Shown: positions 52,201-62,450 of the stretch, piece after piece
How the letters are laid out: the number at the start of each line of letters is the position of its first letter
How positions within the stretch are numbered: position 1 is the first letter of the stretch
From: Apostichopus japonicus
Lineage: Eukaryota; Echinodermata; Holothuroidea; Aspidochirotida; Stichopodidae
Direction of reading: 5' to 3'
Length of the DNA stretch: 64,000 nucleotides
Assembly (NCBI RefSeq): GCF_037975245.1
Contig: NC_092575.1
Location: forward strand, 16,950,310-17,014,309
Program-made: the position numbers and the translations under genes
Notes under the pieces: generated by a model
Databases searched by the model: none
What the model was told of the DNA's origin: nothing
The model's input: the letters and a program-made list of their open reading frames with translations, nothing else

Positions 52201-53501
52201 TTATTATTAATGTCGACCTAGGTCCCTGGAACACCTCGTCCGGCAAGTTAACGTGGAATAGTTGCTGTCTTTTTCAATTTCCAAGATTTGCAATACTCTC
52301 AGGCCAAATCCGCCCCTGATCTCAGTGACACCATGCATGTCAGTGAATAATATTCTCTGTCTCACACAATCCTAATCAGAGGCTTAAATTTAATAAATGC
52401 AGCTTGTTTAAAATGGAATCCCTTTTCTATCTTGCATTTGCCACTTCTCTTTCCTCCTCGGGTTTCCTCCGTGTGTTCAGTGTAGTACTGTATATCACAT
52501 GTATATGTTTGTATGTATGTATTTTAGATCCTCCTGCAAGCAGGAACTCGCGAAGAAGCCATCATTGGCTTATCAAAGCCGAAAGCTAACCGAAGTCAGT
52601 CTCTTAGATTCATATTAACGTCCATGATTACTTTACTACTGGTTCACTATTCAACTTCACTATACTCCCATGTTTGACATGAATATTCAACGATTTCCTT
52701 TTCGTTTCCCAACAAAGGCTTCAAGTCAACACACCGGTGGGCGATCTCAAAATTGACCCTGATAACGGCAGATTGACACACGTCATCGATGACGAAACCA
52801 ATCAGTATGATCACGTGATCCTAGCGACCGATTTACCAGCAACTAAGAAGATTCTCGAGTCTACCATAAAAAGCAACTACGAAATGAGCCCGAAAATTGC
52901 CGAGATCTATACCAATCTCAAGGCGAATGTCGATAAAATCCCAATAGCGCCTCCATACAAAGTGATTCGTGTATGGTTTGACAAAAAGATGACAAACAGC
53001 CCAAATTTTAACGTTGTGCAAACACCTCAACACCATCCGATTAATCTCATAGCTCAGTATCATTTACTGGAGAAAGAATACATGGACTGGTCGGAGAAAA
53101 CTGGCGGATCAGTTGTTGAATTCCATGCCTATGTTTGGCAACATGGAAACGTATCTGACGATAAAGTTTGGGATGTCATCGCTCCAGCTGTAAAGGAAAT
53201 TTATCCAGAAATAATAGAACGAGAATTTAAGATCCTTTATTATCATGTATATTCTTATCAAAATTTCGCATCTTTTAGTAGCGGGATAGAGAAATATCGC
53301 CCAACATCCGGGTATCCACAGGAATGCGGCATTCCGAATCTAAGCTTCGCCGGTGATTGGTTACATACAGATTACCCGTCTGCTCTCATGGAGAGGGCGG
53401 TGTCAACAGGTAGAGAAGCAGCCAATCACATCCTCCTTAAAGATCACGTGAGGCAGGTTTCACTCACTGTCACTGGGTCACATGGTCCTGGCATTATATG
53501 A
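40351..53501 (+). CDS. FAD-dependent oxidoreductase, carotene-desaturase-like, membrane-anchored
   Basis: Seven exons: 40351-40384, 40871-41143, 41779-41931, 47811-47933, 50225-50373, 51218-51303 and 52718-53501. All borders are GT-AG with matching phases, giving 1602 bases and 533 residues. Residues 1-20 are hydrophobic ([11 protein letters not shown]), a signal or anchor. A Rossmann FAD motif follows at about 46-70: [14 protein letters not shown], then a GYDVTIQEK strand whose acid binds the ribose, then [16 protein letters not shown] near 100 resembles the HG.HxFF..Y.N motif of phytoene/zeta-carotene desaturases. The C-terminal FAD motif [20 protein letters not shown] (about 481-500) is typical of the amine-oxidase/desaturase superfamily. 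It may desaturate, isomerise or oxidise a hydrophobic substrate; carotenoid or retinoid is inferred, not shown. The start ATG has A at -3 and G at +4. AATAAA at 54064 is a possible poly(A) signal. Introns 3 and 4 hold most of the repeats. Confidence 0.9.
43803..43893. repeat. 39-bp-arm hairpin with GATCCTGCTAGGATC-GAAAC core
   Basis: The arms at 43803-43841 and 43855-43893 are reverse complements with two mismatches, separated by 13 bases. The plus-strand right arm reads CTGAAGA, then the self-pairing GATCCTGCTAGGATC, then GAAAC. That matches the order of a hammerhead ribozyme core (CUGAUGA, stem II, GAAAC) except for one changed core base. Such motifs are known in Penelope-like retroelement termini. 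No reverse transcriptase is nearby. Confidence 0.75.
43971..44360. mobile_element. hAT-like MITE with near-perfect 8-bp target duplication
   Basis: Starts CATAGGCGTAGGAGG and ends CTTCTACGCCTTTG, which are imperfect inverted repeats. The flanks are CCGTAGGG (43963-43970) and CTGTAGGG (44361-44368), seven of eight identical. GGGGGCTGCAGCCCCC follows the left end and a CCCCCCC run the right. The same family forms the host sequence into which the element at 25794 inserted. Confidence 0.75.
45232..46681. repeat. Concatemer of palindromic 21-bp units (GATATC/GAATTC) within inverted termini
   Basis: Some sixty units with a base period of 21 bp (AGATATCTCGAATTCAATTTC and variants such as AGATATCTGAAATAGAATTTC) fill the region. 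The outer ends are inverted repeats: CGATCGTATGGAAAGCC plus TTTTAACATTTAAT at 45240-45272 and its complement ending CATACGATCG at 46674. Two internal junctions near 45709 and 46198 show the same termini head to head (CATACG then TGCCATTTAACATTTAATC), and a 489-bp block is duplicated in tandem. It therefore looks like three joined copies of one foldback-like element. Minus-strand open frames across it (YLKLNSR repeats) are period-21 artefacts. Confidence 0.85.
49209..49284. repeat. (TA)n microsatellite
   Basis: About 38 uninterrupted TA dinucleotides in the fourth intron of the oxidoreductase gene. It is preceded at 49070-49120 by a GGGGGGAGC...GCTCCCCC hAT-like remnant. Confidence 0.95.
49382..49472. 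repeat. 43-bp-arm near-perfect hairpin
   Basis: The arms at 49382-49424 and 49430-49472 are reverse complements with two mismatches and a 5-base loop. The minus strand of the left arm contains CTGATGA, then CGCTCAACGCG, then GAAAC, in the order of a hammerhead core. However, the flanking stems I and III do not form in the right places, so ribozyme activity is doubtful. Confidence 0.8.
49915..49974. repeat. 23-bp-arm hairpin
   Basis: TTTACAAATGAGACCATTTC at 49915 is matched by GAAATGGTCTCGTTTGTAAA ending at 49974, with one G/T-type mismatch and a loop of about 14 bases. Confidence 0.75.
52528..52640 (-). repeat. Dispersed repeat, inverted copy of 22187-22395
   Basis: Contains GATCCTCCTGCAAGCAGG, CGCGAAGAAGCC, GCTTATCAAAGCC and GAAGTCAGTCTCTTAGATTC, the reverse complement of the segment near 22270-22390. 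It lies about 80 bases upstream of the last exon of the oxidoreductase gene. Confidence 0.65.
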
Positions 53502-54156
53502 GTTTTACTCATTAACGCTGTAGATGCAATATAATGTAACGTTGTCGAAAAGTGCAACATGTCGGAGATGTCGAAACCGTATAATCGTGAAACACGATAT
53601 TAAGCTGTCTCACGGTGTAACGTAGTGGTTTCTATACTGGTTTATTATATCGTCTAATATTATCAACGTGCAGAACATGAATTAGAAAGAAAATGCCAGA
53701 GATAAATTGAGGATTTGGTACGGATCCATCACTCCCGTACAGCGCGTCGTCCATGGTATTAAATCAATGTCAATACAGTCCACAGAAGTCCATAAAACAT
53801 TCAGTCTGATAATGTTTGAGCAAGTTTGGACTGAAAGGCAATTTTCCAAGCGGTTCTCTCATTTAAGTTCTGGTATAGCTCCCCAATTAACGGAAGGCGC
53901 GTGCGACTGGTTTTTAGGCGTTTTTGTTTTCTTTAGAAGTTTTTGTACAGCTCGTTTGAATTCAGCTCCAACTACATTGGTCACTGTTTTGAAAACATCA
54001 GAAAGGCTGGTGGAAAATAGAATGAGAAAAGGGCAAAGTGTGTGGTTTGTTGTGGCCTAGTTAAATAAATTGTTGAGAAGCAAAGGCCGCCGGGTTTATA
54101 TGCCAACTTAAAGATATGTACATTATCAAGAATTTTGGGGGACGATATATACATAG

Positions 54157-54465
54157 TTAAAGGCATTGAAGACTCGCCCCAAACTTGTCGGTACAAAATG
54201 CAGACAGTAATTAAACGTGATACCATGTTATCTTTGATCTAGACCTGAGATGTCCACCGCTGCTATGTACACTGTGTTGTGGGTATTGACCGTAGCTGTA
54301 TGTATTGACTGTACACTAGTGTCTAATTACCGACGGTAGCAAGCTGTGTGTGTATTTTCTGGGATCGATGGTGGTGTCCAACACTTCTGTTACACCTCAT
54401 TCGAAACTAGGTCAGATTACCGGCATGAGACGTTTCTTTGTGCACGAGTCTTCACGCCCATTTAA
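54157..54465 (+). mobile_element. MITE with TTAA-type ends, copy 4 (internally shortened)
   Basis: Starts TTAAAGGCATTGAAGACTCG and ends GAGTCTTCACGCCCATTTAA. It lacks about 60 bases after CGCCCCAAA that the other copies have (GCGGCCATCTGAAAAAG and following). It lies about 650 bases after the oxidoreductase stop. Confidence 0.8.
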
Positions 54466-55499
54466 GGGAACACAAGGGGACTATCAGCTACGGCTTACAT
54501 ATGACAGAGATCTTTGTGTCATAACAACTCCTCAAGCAGCTCCGAAACATCTTTCCATTAATGAGAACTTACCCCAGTTTGAAAGTCGTGTCTGGGAGTC
54601 GTCATTTTGTAAATCTGTGATGTTACAGCGCCATTAGGATCTGAACGTTTTTACTTCATCTGTACTTTTCTTAACATATTTTGCACTGTTGGCACTGAAA
54701 CCATAACAATCATTATGTCATGTGACGAGCTTGAATATTTTAGATTCAGCATCTCCAATGCAGAAAATAGATACAGTGTGATAAAGAAAGAGAAACATGA
54801 AAAACTTGAAGCACATGTTGTTCGATGATTTCATATTTTAGACTTGTTCAAGTCTTCCGTCGTCGGTGTTATTTGTGAAGAAATGTTAAATGTGTGATAT
54901 TTCCCAAAATGGAATTTACGACTTTTCTTAGCTCTTTGGGAATGTTTATTCAGGATATCTAATTTTCTCTATCACAAACACCAATAATTATGTTTGGGTT
55001 TGTGTCTTTACGCGTAAATAGGAAAGATTGACTGGGCGGACAGCTTTATTATTATGAGTTTTAAATATTATTTATTATTATTTATTATTATTTTGTTAAC
55101 ATATGGATTTTTGGATTTTGCAAATATTCGTGATTTATTTCAACATCTTTGAATGCTATTTTTATGGAAAGCTTATATGAAGAAGACTTAAAAAAGGGGG
55201 TATTCCAACTAATTATTTTCATTTAATCCTGGAAATTGTTAGTCAACTTCACTTACCACAAAATGTTAATGGTGGCTTGATATGTAATTGCATGAGTGGG
55301 CATAATCATTACTCGGTGGACAATGGGCGAACTCAAGTAACTTACCCACCCAGTTAGTGTTTTAGTACTTTCCTAGAGCGACATACAGACCCCCCCCCCC
55401 TCCCCGCTTCAACCCCAATCAATGGTGTCAGGTTTACTATTTTGGTTTAGTAAGCAGTCGAGTCAGACTGAACCAGCACATTTTCTACCACATCACATA

Positions 55500-55745
55500 A
55501 AATTCTACCACATTATACCGGGTTTGGTGGAGGCCACAGGTCATTTAGGGCCACTATGGGTCAAATTGTGAAAACCTTGTCAACACGATATCTCAAGGCA
55601 GGAAGCTTGGATCAATCTAGTATTTCGTTTGAAGAAATACCACAATAAGTAAAAGAAGCCTATTGTTTTTTTGTGGAGGTCAAAGGACATTTGGAGTCAC
55701 CAGAGGCCAAATTGTGAAAACGTGCTTTATAATCTACTGTGTGTC
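55500..55745 (+). repeat. Dispersed copy of the 21137-22010 repeat family
   Basis: Shares the order GTGAAAACCTTG, ACACGATATCTCAAG, GAAGCCTATTGTTTTTTTG-like sequence, GGAGGTCAAAGGACATTTGG and GTCACCAGAGG with the tandem units upstream. A related copy occurs at about 56860-57100. Confidence 0.6.
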
Positions 55746-56859
55746 CCACCGACCAGCCTATTCGACAACATGCGTTACGCCTCATTGGAATAAGAGAGGT
55801 TGTTGGCAATTGGAAACTAGCTTATGGGCAACTGTAGATTTTATTAGCGAACCAGGCGAACCGACCCAAGTTCCGTCAATTAGCCGTGTCGCAAACGCAT
55901 ACGTCGTTGCATTACATATTTGTGATTTTTGTACCTATAAGACGTTAATCGGAATGAACGATACCGTTGTGAATCATAGACCTGTATTAATCTTTGTTTC
56001 CGTTGTGGAAGCTTTCCTTCGTATTTCGCAACTGTCGATATTCAGTGCCAAATAAAAACTTCAGGTTTGGATTTAGTTACGTTGGGAAATGACCAGGCGC
56101 CATTTACGAAAATTAACTGTTGCCTATAGTTAGATTATTTATCAATGACTATCATCTCAACGCGAATTGACTGTGTAAACTGGATCGCTGTACGGGCAGT
56201 TTTCACGTGCGGAGATTGTTCATAAACTTCACGGAGCATATAAAACATACAGAGAAACATAATTTAAAATCTAATTAACAATTTATTACAGGTAACGGCT
56301 TAAGCTTACAAACTACGTAATGGGTTTTCAAGGCATTCGTAAATATGTTGGGCTCAAATCTGAATTTCTCAACCAATTAAAAAAGAAATTAAACATCAAT
56401 ATCACCATGGCTTGGTTATGCGCAGGCAACTCCTACACAGAAGAGTATAGTACTAGCCGCCGTGGTATAGACTACTAGTACTTACAATGAACATTCGTCA
56501 TCCCTATCTGAGTAGGGTAAAATCGTGTTCGTTAACACAAAAACGTGAAGGAAAAATGTTTCGTGTCACAATACCAATACCAACATCTCCTAAATGGTTT
56601 CTTAGGGCATATCATACATGTCATCAGTCATAATTCGCAAAATATACAACAATTTAAAGGGTTTTGAAACAAGTTTGCTGTTATTGCTGATAGGTTTTTG
56701 CAACGATTTTTCACTCCACCCAGTTGCGAGTTGAAGATAGATGCTCTTTCAATATTCAAGATTTCCATTGCGTAAAAGAAATTTTTAGTCACGGTCGCCA
56801 ATAGCGAGTAGTTTTAAAATATGTTTCGAGGCCTGAAAACCTTTAAACCATGATTTTTC

Positions 56860-57100
56860 TTGGTAGAAATCACGGATACTTTTCATACATGGTACATGGA
56901 TTTGCCATATTCAGTACAAGAAGCCTGTTGCTTGTGAGGTCAAATCTCATTTGGGGTCACCAGCAGTGAAACTCAGAAAACCACTTTTACATGATATCTA
57001 ACGATGGGAATGGTGGATACTTCTCATATATACATGGTGTGAGGATGCATCACATTCAGTGAAATACCCCTATTGTTTTTGGTGGAGGTGTATATTGCCA
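56860..57100 (+). repeat. Dispersed copy of the 21137-22010 repeat family
   Basis: Contains AGTACAAGAAGCCTGTTG, GAGGTCAAATCTCATTTGG and GGGGTCACCAGCAG, then ATGATATCTAACGATGG and ATTGTTTTTGGTGGAGG, in the order seen in the other copies. Confidence 0.55.
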
Positions 57101-58655
57101 CGACTGACCTGTGTTCACCATGCCATCGTGTAATTGTAAATCAAAACAGCGGTTCGGGCCATTTGTGACAGCTATTTCTGCATAGTTATAGAAGCAGAAG
57201 CCTAGTGCAATGACTTCATCCAAACCTCAATGCAGTTAGTTCCAGTCATGGCAACAACAAAAAAACAAGAGATAGACCTACCACCCAGAGCACTATAGGC
57301 TCCGCTGCACTGTTCAAATATCTTAAACATGTACGGCATAGTTTATGTATATATCATGCAGCCTCACTGTTTTTTCTTCTTCATTGTTTTAAATTTAAAA
57401 AAAGAAATTATTTGACATCTTATGGAAGCAGTAAACTGGATCTACGACATTACTTTTAATACAGAGCATATAAACACAAAGTTCTACATTTGAAATGGAA
57501 AGCAAAACAAATCTGGCACATCTTTTGTTTTGTTAAAACTTTACCAGACTTATAGCTACTTGGATAGTGAAGTTTCGAAAATAGATAGCAATGCGTTAAT
57601 AATAAAATAAACAGAAAGTATAAAGATTATTAAACGATTGAAACAATTAGTGCATCTTTTTAACGAGTAACAAATACGCGTAAAACAAATTTAAAAATGA
57701 AAATGAGTTAACAAAAAATTCATCACCTCTATTCGCGTTATATACAATGATTAATATGCTTATCCTGTAAGGTTATATCATACCGCAGATATGCTTTAGA
57801 AAAGTTAGATGAAACGTTTAATATTGTGAACCCACATACTTAATATTTGAGTAACCATATGTAGTGGTTAAAACTGGTATATGAAATATTGGGAAAAAAT
57901 CAGTTATGACTACCCCATACAGAGCAAATTAATGGAAAAATGACAAAATTGAGACCATTGTCAGTCACTGCATGTAAAATATAACAATAAGTATATAAAA
58001 CATACCAAATAGGCCTAAGTTTAGAATGAACGATTACTTGACCGTTTTGTTTTTAATTTAATGTTTTATTTCTTTTATTTCTTCTTCCTTGCTTTCTTTC
58101 TTTGATATTTTGATATTTTGACGTTTTACATTATTTTATTTCAAATATTCAGAGGTCAAATTAGACCTGTTTCCATTTTATATAGTAAGAGATCTACTCT
58201 TCATCCTTTCCTTTCTTTTGTTATTGTTATTTTGTTCTGCATTTGCCTTCGTTAACGTCCTTCTTGTTAGTTTGTTTCTTATTTCAGTTTATTTAAGGTG
58301 TTTTGAGATTTTTTTTTTCCATCTTAATGGTAAAAGGTCTTTACCGTTATCTTTTTGTAGTTGTTGTAACTATTATTTTTTTTCTTTTCTTTTTATTATA
58401 GTCAATACCGCATGTCTTGTAAGACAACCTCTCTTTTACAGAGACAGTCGAGTCCATTTAATAACTAATGCGATACAATTCACGGAAATTTAGTTTCTGG
58501 TGCTATCTTAAAATATCTTTTTACAGCACATATGCCTTTATATATGTTGTATAATGAGGCCGTAATTAATGTATGCATGTAAACATGCTTTCAAGAGTAT
58601 AGTAAAGATTGTAGCAACCCAGTATCTATGTTGATTGTACAACGACTGGCTTATA

Positions 58656-60125
58656 TTAGGCTACACAGAATATTCGGAGACCTGGAGCTCTGGAACCGTA
58701 TCCATTGCCGTCTGTTTCAACTACAAGGATAGATATGTGGTTGGCATTCTCTAGGACAAAAATACCACCAGGATTTATCAATTCTGACTCACCGAATCTT
58801 CCTAAGAAAAATCCTGAAGAATTATACATTAAAACTGCCCCCTTGGTCTTTTCACGGGAACCACTGACTTTGGAAGCGCTACCCTTGAAATTGTTGAATG
58901 ATTCGGTATAACAAACCGAGGCATAAATATTGTCATCAGAGTCAACCGCCACACCAAACGGTCTAGCTGTATGCTTTGAAACTTTGGTTGTTATGAACTG
59001 TTCCACTTTTGACTGGGCAAGATTGATGATTTTGAGACAACAATTTGCCTGATCTGCTACGATAAGCTTATCTTCAGCACTGTTAAGAGCAATACAAGCC
59101 AGGGATGGTGCTTCGGTAGGTTTCTTACCCCCACCCTCCACCCGTATGGTGCGTAATGGCTTCTGAAATTCATCGAACACACTAATAGCATTGCTTAATT
59201 TGTTTGCTACGTAAATTAACTTTTTCTTATCTACTGATATGCCTAGAGGTTGATCTAGATTCCCATCACCAAAGGAACACACATATCTATCATTCTCATA
59301 TAATCGTACGCTGTTACTATTTGTATCAGTTACGTAAACAGTGTTACCTGCTGCACGGAAGATGCCACATGGACTCAAATCTTTACCAGCGCAGCCCACT
59401 TTTATGTTGCCACTCACGGGGCTTTTGTCATATCCTAGCCAATCCAGATAAAGGTAATTGCCATTCGATGAGTCGGTTACAAATATGGAGTCGCCATCAC
59501 TAACAACATCTTTCGGTTGTTTCATACAACCTCTTATCACAGAAAGAATGCGGCCTTTTGGATGTACCACTACCTGTAAAGGAGATTTATTAATCCCCTG
59601 CCCATCCAAGAAAGCTTCTACCACGTAGACGCCGCATCTGTCCGGGATAAAACTGAGTTCAAATTTCTCATCAGCTTTTTCTGGAACCACATCCCATTTC
59701 TTCTTGTCGTAATAACTAATGGTCGCATTTAGCCGTTTGGAATCGATTCCTCTGATGGGCTTCCCTTTTGAATCACAAATCTGAATCGAACAGGTGATGG
59801 TGACGTCACAGACGTGCTCGTGACTCTTCCCGGAAAGTTCGATAGAGCTTGCATTAAGATCGGGAGATCCATCGTCTTCGAGTTTTAATCCTTCCTTAAA
59901 GGACTCCACCATTCCGTTGACCATGAAATTCGTTGGGAGGTTTGATACACCACCGGCAGGTATCTCCTGCTCCTGTCGACATGTCGGACAAATAAGTTGA
60001 CCTTTTTTTGCTGCCCACAATGCAATGCATTCTTCGCAGACGACATGTTGACAAGGGAGAGTCTTAGCTTGTTCGAAGAGCTCGAAACATATGGGGCAAG
60101 ATAAAGAATTCTTCATTCCCTCCAT
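58656..60125 (-). CDS. RING-filamin-NHL protein (TRIM2/3/71-like, no B-box), probable E3 ubiquitin ligase
   Basis: One uninterrupted 489-residue frame. A C3HC4 RING finger sits at residues 10-49: C10, C13, C25, H27, C30, C33, C46 and C49, all zinc ligands present. A filamin/ABP280-type immunoglobulin repeat follows at about 103-190 (CDVTITCSIQICDSKGKPI to GINKSPLQVVVHPKG). From about 196 to the end there is an NHL-type beta-propeller with repeats such as PKDVVSDGDSIFVTDS, CGIFRAAGNTVYVTDTNSNS, PLGISVDKKKLIYVANK and PFGVAVDSDDNIYASV. The B-box and coiled coil normally between RING and filamin in TRIM proteins are missing; that span is about 50 residues. The expected role is E2-dependent ubiquitination of targets bound by the propeller. 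A 3' splice site on the minus strand ends at 60147, so a 5' UTR exon is likely upstream. Confidence 0.93.
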   Translation of the reverse strand: MEGMKNSLSCPICFELFEQAKTLPCQHVVCEECIALWAAKKGQLICPTCRQEQEIPAGGVSNLPTNFMVNGMVESFKEGLKLEDDGSPDLNASSIELSGKSHEHVCDVTITCSIQICDSKGKPIRGIDSKRLNATISYYDKKKWDVVPEKADEKFELSFIPDRCGVYVVEAFLDGQGINKSPLQVVVHPKGRILSVIRGCMKQPKDVVSDGDSIFVTDSSNGNYLYLDWLGYDKSPVSGNIKVGCAGKDLSPCGIFRAAGNTVYVTDTNSNSVRLYENDRYVCSFGDGNLDQPLGISVDKKKLIYVANKLSNAISVFDEFQKPLRTIRVEGGGKKPTEAPSLACIALNSAEDKLIVADQANCCLKIINLAQSKVEQFITTKVSKHTARPFGVAVDSDDNIYASVCYTESFNNFKGSASKVSGSREKTKGAVLMYNSSGFFLGRFGESELINPGGIFVLENANHISILVVETDGNGYGSRAPGLRIFCVA

Positions 60126-60146
60126 GGTGACCCTGTTGGTATTAAT

Positions 60147-60160
60147 CTGAAATAAATAGA
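60147..60160 (-). promoter_or_regulatory. Probable 3' splice acceptor in the 5' UTR of the RING-NHL gene
   Basis: On the minus strand the sequence reads TCTATTTATTTCAG, a good pyrimidine tract with AG, 21 bases before the start ATG at 60125. There is an (TA)n microsatellite just upstream. This suggests the transcript begins in a non-coding exon further right, with an intron covering the microsatellite. Confidence 0.55.
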
Positions 60161-60175
60161 TAAACTATATATCTA

Positions 60176-60247
<72 letters not shown>
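60176..60247. repeat. (TA)n microsatellite
   Basis: About 35 TA dinucleotides upstream of the RING-NHL gene, probably inside its 5' UTR intron. Confidence 0.95.
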
Positions 60248-60250
<3 letters not shown>

Positions 60251-61314
60251 AAAAGCCTCATACATTGTCCCCGTTCTGGCGAAGTGACGAATGTTCAAAA
60301 TGTGAGTTTTGAGAAAACGTTCTCTAAAGATTTCTAACAAAGTAGTAATTTTTGTGTAAACATATTCGTCGTTATGTCATGTCATTTTCAGTTAAATTTA
60401 GACATTCGTCACACATTCGGTACTATGCTAGAACTAAATTTGAAGTTTCGTCCTGTTACAGACTAGTATTCGTCACGTTTGTGTAGTAGCCATAGGGTAC
60501 ACCGTGAATGTTCACTGTCACATGGGGAGAAGAGGGGGGTAGGTGGAATCACCTTACGCAAGAAGAAAATAATCGAAGGGGTGGCACATTGGTCTTATTG
60601 ATTTTAAGAAGAACGTCCACGGTTTACTATAGTGTATAAAATAGACAAGGAATTTGCATGGGTTAAACGCAGGTATCAACATACGTGTTTTAGTATGTTT
60701 TTCTTGAGTGACACACAGGCACTGTTTAGATAACATGTGCCAGGTTAGAATAATAGTATTGAAAACATTTTCCTTAGCATTTTGGTTAAAGAAAGACACA
60801 ACGTAAGCCACACTATACTTTGTAATGTACTTTTTTTTAATGTAATACCTTGATGCTTTGCAACAAAAAGGTCAAACTGTCGTCGATGTATACTCCAAGT
60901 ACTCAGTTTTGGAGGTTCTAGCCACCTCAGCTCCTTCATTCCCTCAATAATAATACGTTGCGATCTTGATAGAATGAGACCTTCATGTTTTATGGTTTTA
61001 TTTTCAAAACAAATTCCTTTATTTTGGGGGTGACACAATTAAGTCTTGCAGTCACTTGCTGGAACTATGTCATTTACAGAACACTGATAATTTTATTGGT
61101 CAAATTCAACAGAGCTCTTAGGAATTGTGCATGATACAGCAGTATCATCGGCATCTTTTGTAAGAGAAATGTGTGAACTTGACCTATTTTCATAAGTTTA
61201 TATAGTACATAATATAGCAGATAATGGACCCCTCACCCCTAAGGCACACCAACCTTAATTCCGATATTTCCGATAACCCTTTATGCAACCTAACTTGTCT
61301 GGACCATCCTTGAA

Positions 61315-61505
61315 GAAATTGTGCCAGCCAGGCGCGGCGGAGCGGAAAAATTATTGGGGGGGGGGGGGGTAATGTGTGGAGACTATCTAAGCGGAGCGCC
61401 ACCATCGGTTGGCGCGGAGCGTACAAGAAAATTTTGGGTTTTTTCAAACCCCCAGATGGCCGGAAACGGCACTTCCCGAGTGTTTTATGCTGCGAAAACG
61501 TAGCA
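61315..61505 (+). mobile_element. hAT-like element fragment
   Basis: Carries GCGGAGCGCCACCATCGG, TTGGCGCGGAGCGTACAAG, then CAAACCCCCAGATGGCCGG and AACGGCACTTCCCGAG, the reverse complement of the 26700-26830 segment. The ends are not clearly defined. Confidence 0.6.
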
Positions 61506-61650
61506 CTAAAATATGGGTCTCAAGCCTGCAGTTTCTCAGATTGCACGTAAAAGTGTGTAAAACATTGTAATTTGTAAATTCGATGGTGTTTTAAGAGAGT
61601 AGCTATTACTCGTAGTGTACTCGCAAAGACGTTTTTGAGCGTAGTAAGGG

Positions 61651-62063
61651 CAGTGGCGGAGCTAGGGGTATTGGTCGGGGGGGGGGGGGCAAGAATGGAG
61701 TCTGTAGGGGCGCTTTCGACACTATCTAAGCGGAGCGCCACCACAGGTTGGCGCGGAGCGTACAGAAAATTTTTGTGTAAAGTTACTCCCTAGATTGCAG
61801 GAAATGACCCTTTCCGGGCCTTGCTAATTTGCAGATAAACGGAGAATAAATAGGTGTCGTCGCCATTTTGTCGGAAAATTACACCAACAGAATATGACAA
61901 ATGTCAATAGGTACTGTATATGAGAGCGCAATAAAATAGTCAATAATCGCGAATAAGTTAAAAGTAGTGAAAAGCTGAAAAGGGCGCCAGCAGTCCATTT
62001 GAGTCCGTCAGGAGGGGGGAGGGGGATCCGCCCCTGACTGTATATATGGACGCTCCGCCACTA
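61651..62063 (+). mobile_element. hAT-like MITE with perfect 8-bp target duplication
   Basis: Begins CAGTGGCGGAGCTAGG and ends GACGCTCCGCCACTA. AGTAAGGG flanks it on both sides (61643-61650 and 62064-62071), the 8-bp duplication of a hAT insertion. The interior matches 25794-26174 in opposite orientation. No transposase. Confidence 0.9.
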
Positions 62064-62339
62064 AGTAAGGGGATGTTGGAGAACTGGCTGAAATGAGGCA
62101 AGTCATTGGCCTATAAGACGAAGTTGTGTTACGCTTACCGGTACTCACACTCACTGCTTCCACTTTTCACGGGGCGTGAAGACGCGGTTGGGGTGACAAT
62201 GTGGTCTATAGCCAGGGGACGGGCTGAGGGACCAGGGTCCCCCAGCAATTACTAAAATTATTACACCTATAAAGTATACGTGTGCATCGGGCAGATCGAC
62301 AAGTATGCGTTGAAAAATGGGCAGATGCACGTTTCGGAG

Positions 62340-62450
62340 CCTTGGTAAATATTGGGGGGGCTTATCATGCATTTGCCCCCTCAACTTTTTCATTGGGGGG
62401 GGGGGGGCTGAGCCCCCCAAGCCCCCCGGTTCCGCCGCCACTGGTGCCAG
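62340..62450. mobile_element. hAT-like element end
   Basis: A poly-G run followed by GCTGAGCCCCCCAAGCCCCC and CGGTTCCGCCGCCACTGG. The GCCGCCACTG end is the hAT-like terminus style seen elsewhere in the window. The other end is not identified. Confidence 0.45.

Larger units (their letters stand above)
53502..58655. other. Intergenic between oxidoreductase and RING-NHL genes
   Basis: No coding exons recognised. It contains the fourth TTAA-end MITE (54157-54465) and two segments related to the 21137-22010 repeat. The part 57300-58650 is AT-rich with poly-T runs and shows nothing else. The genes on either side converge, so both 3' UTRs fall here. Confidence 0.5.

Noticed and set aside
53707-54060. 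117-codon open frame after the oxidoreductase stop
   Set aside because: It follows the terminal exon with no splice signal or recognisable domain; more likely 3' UTR.
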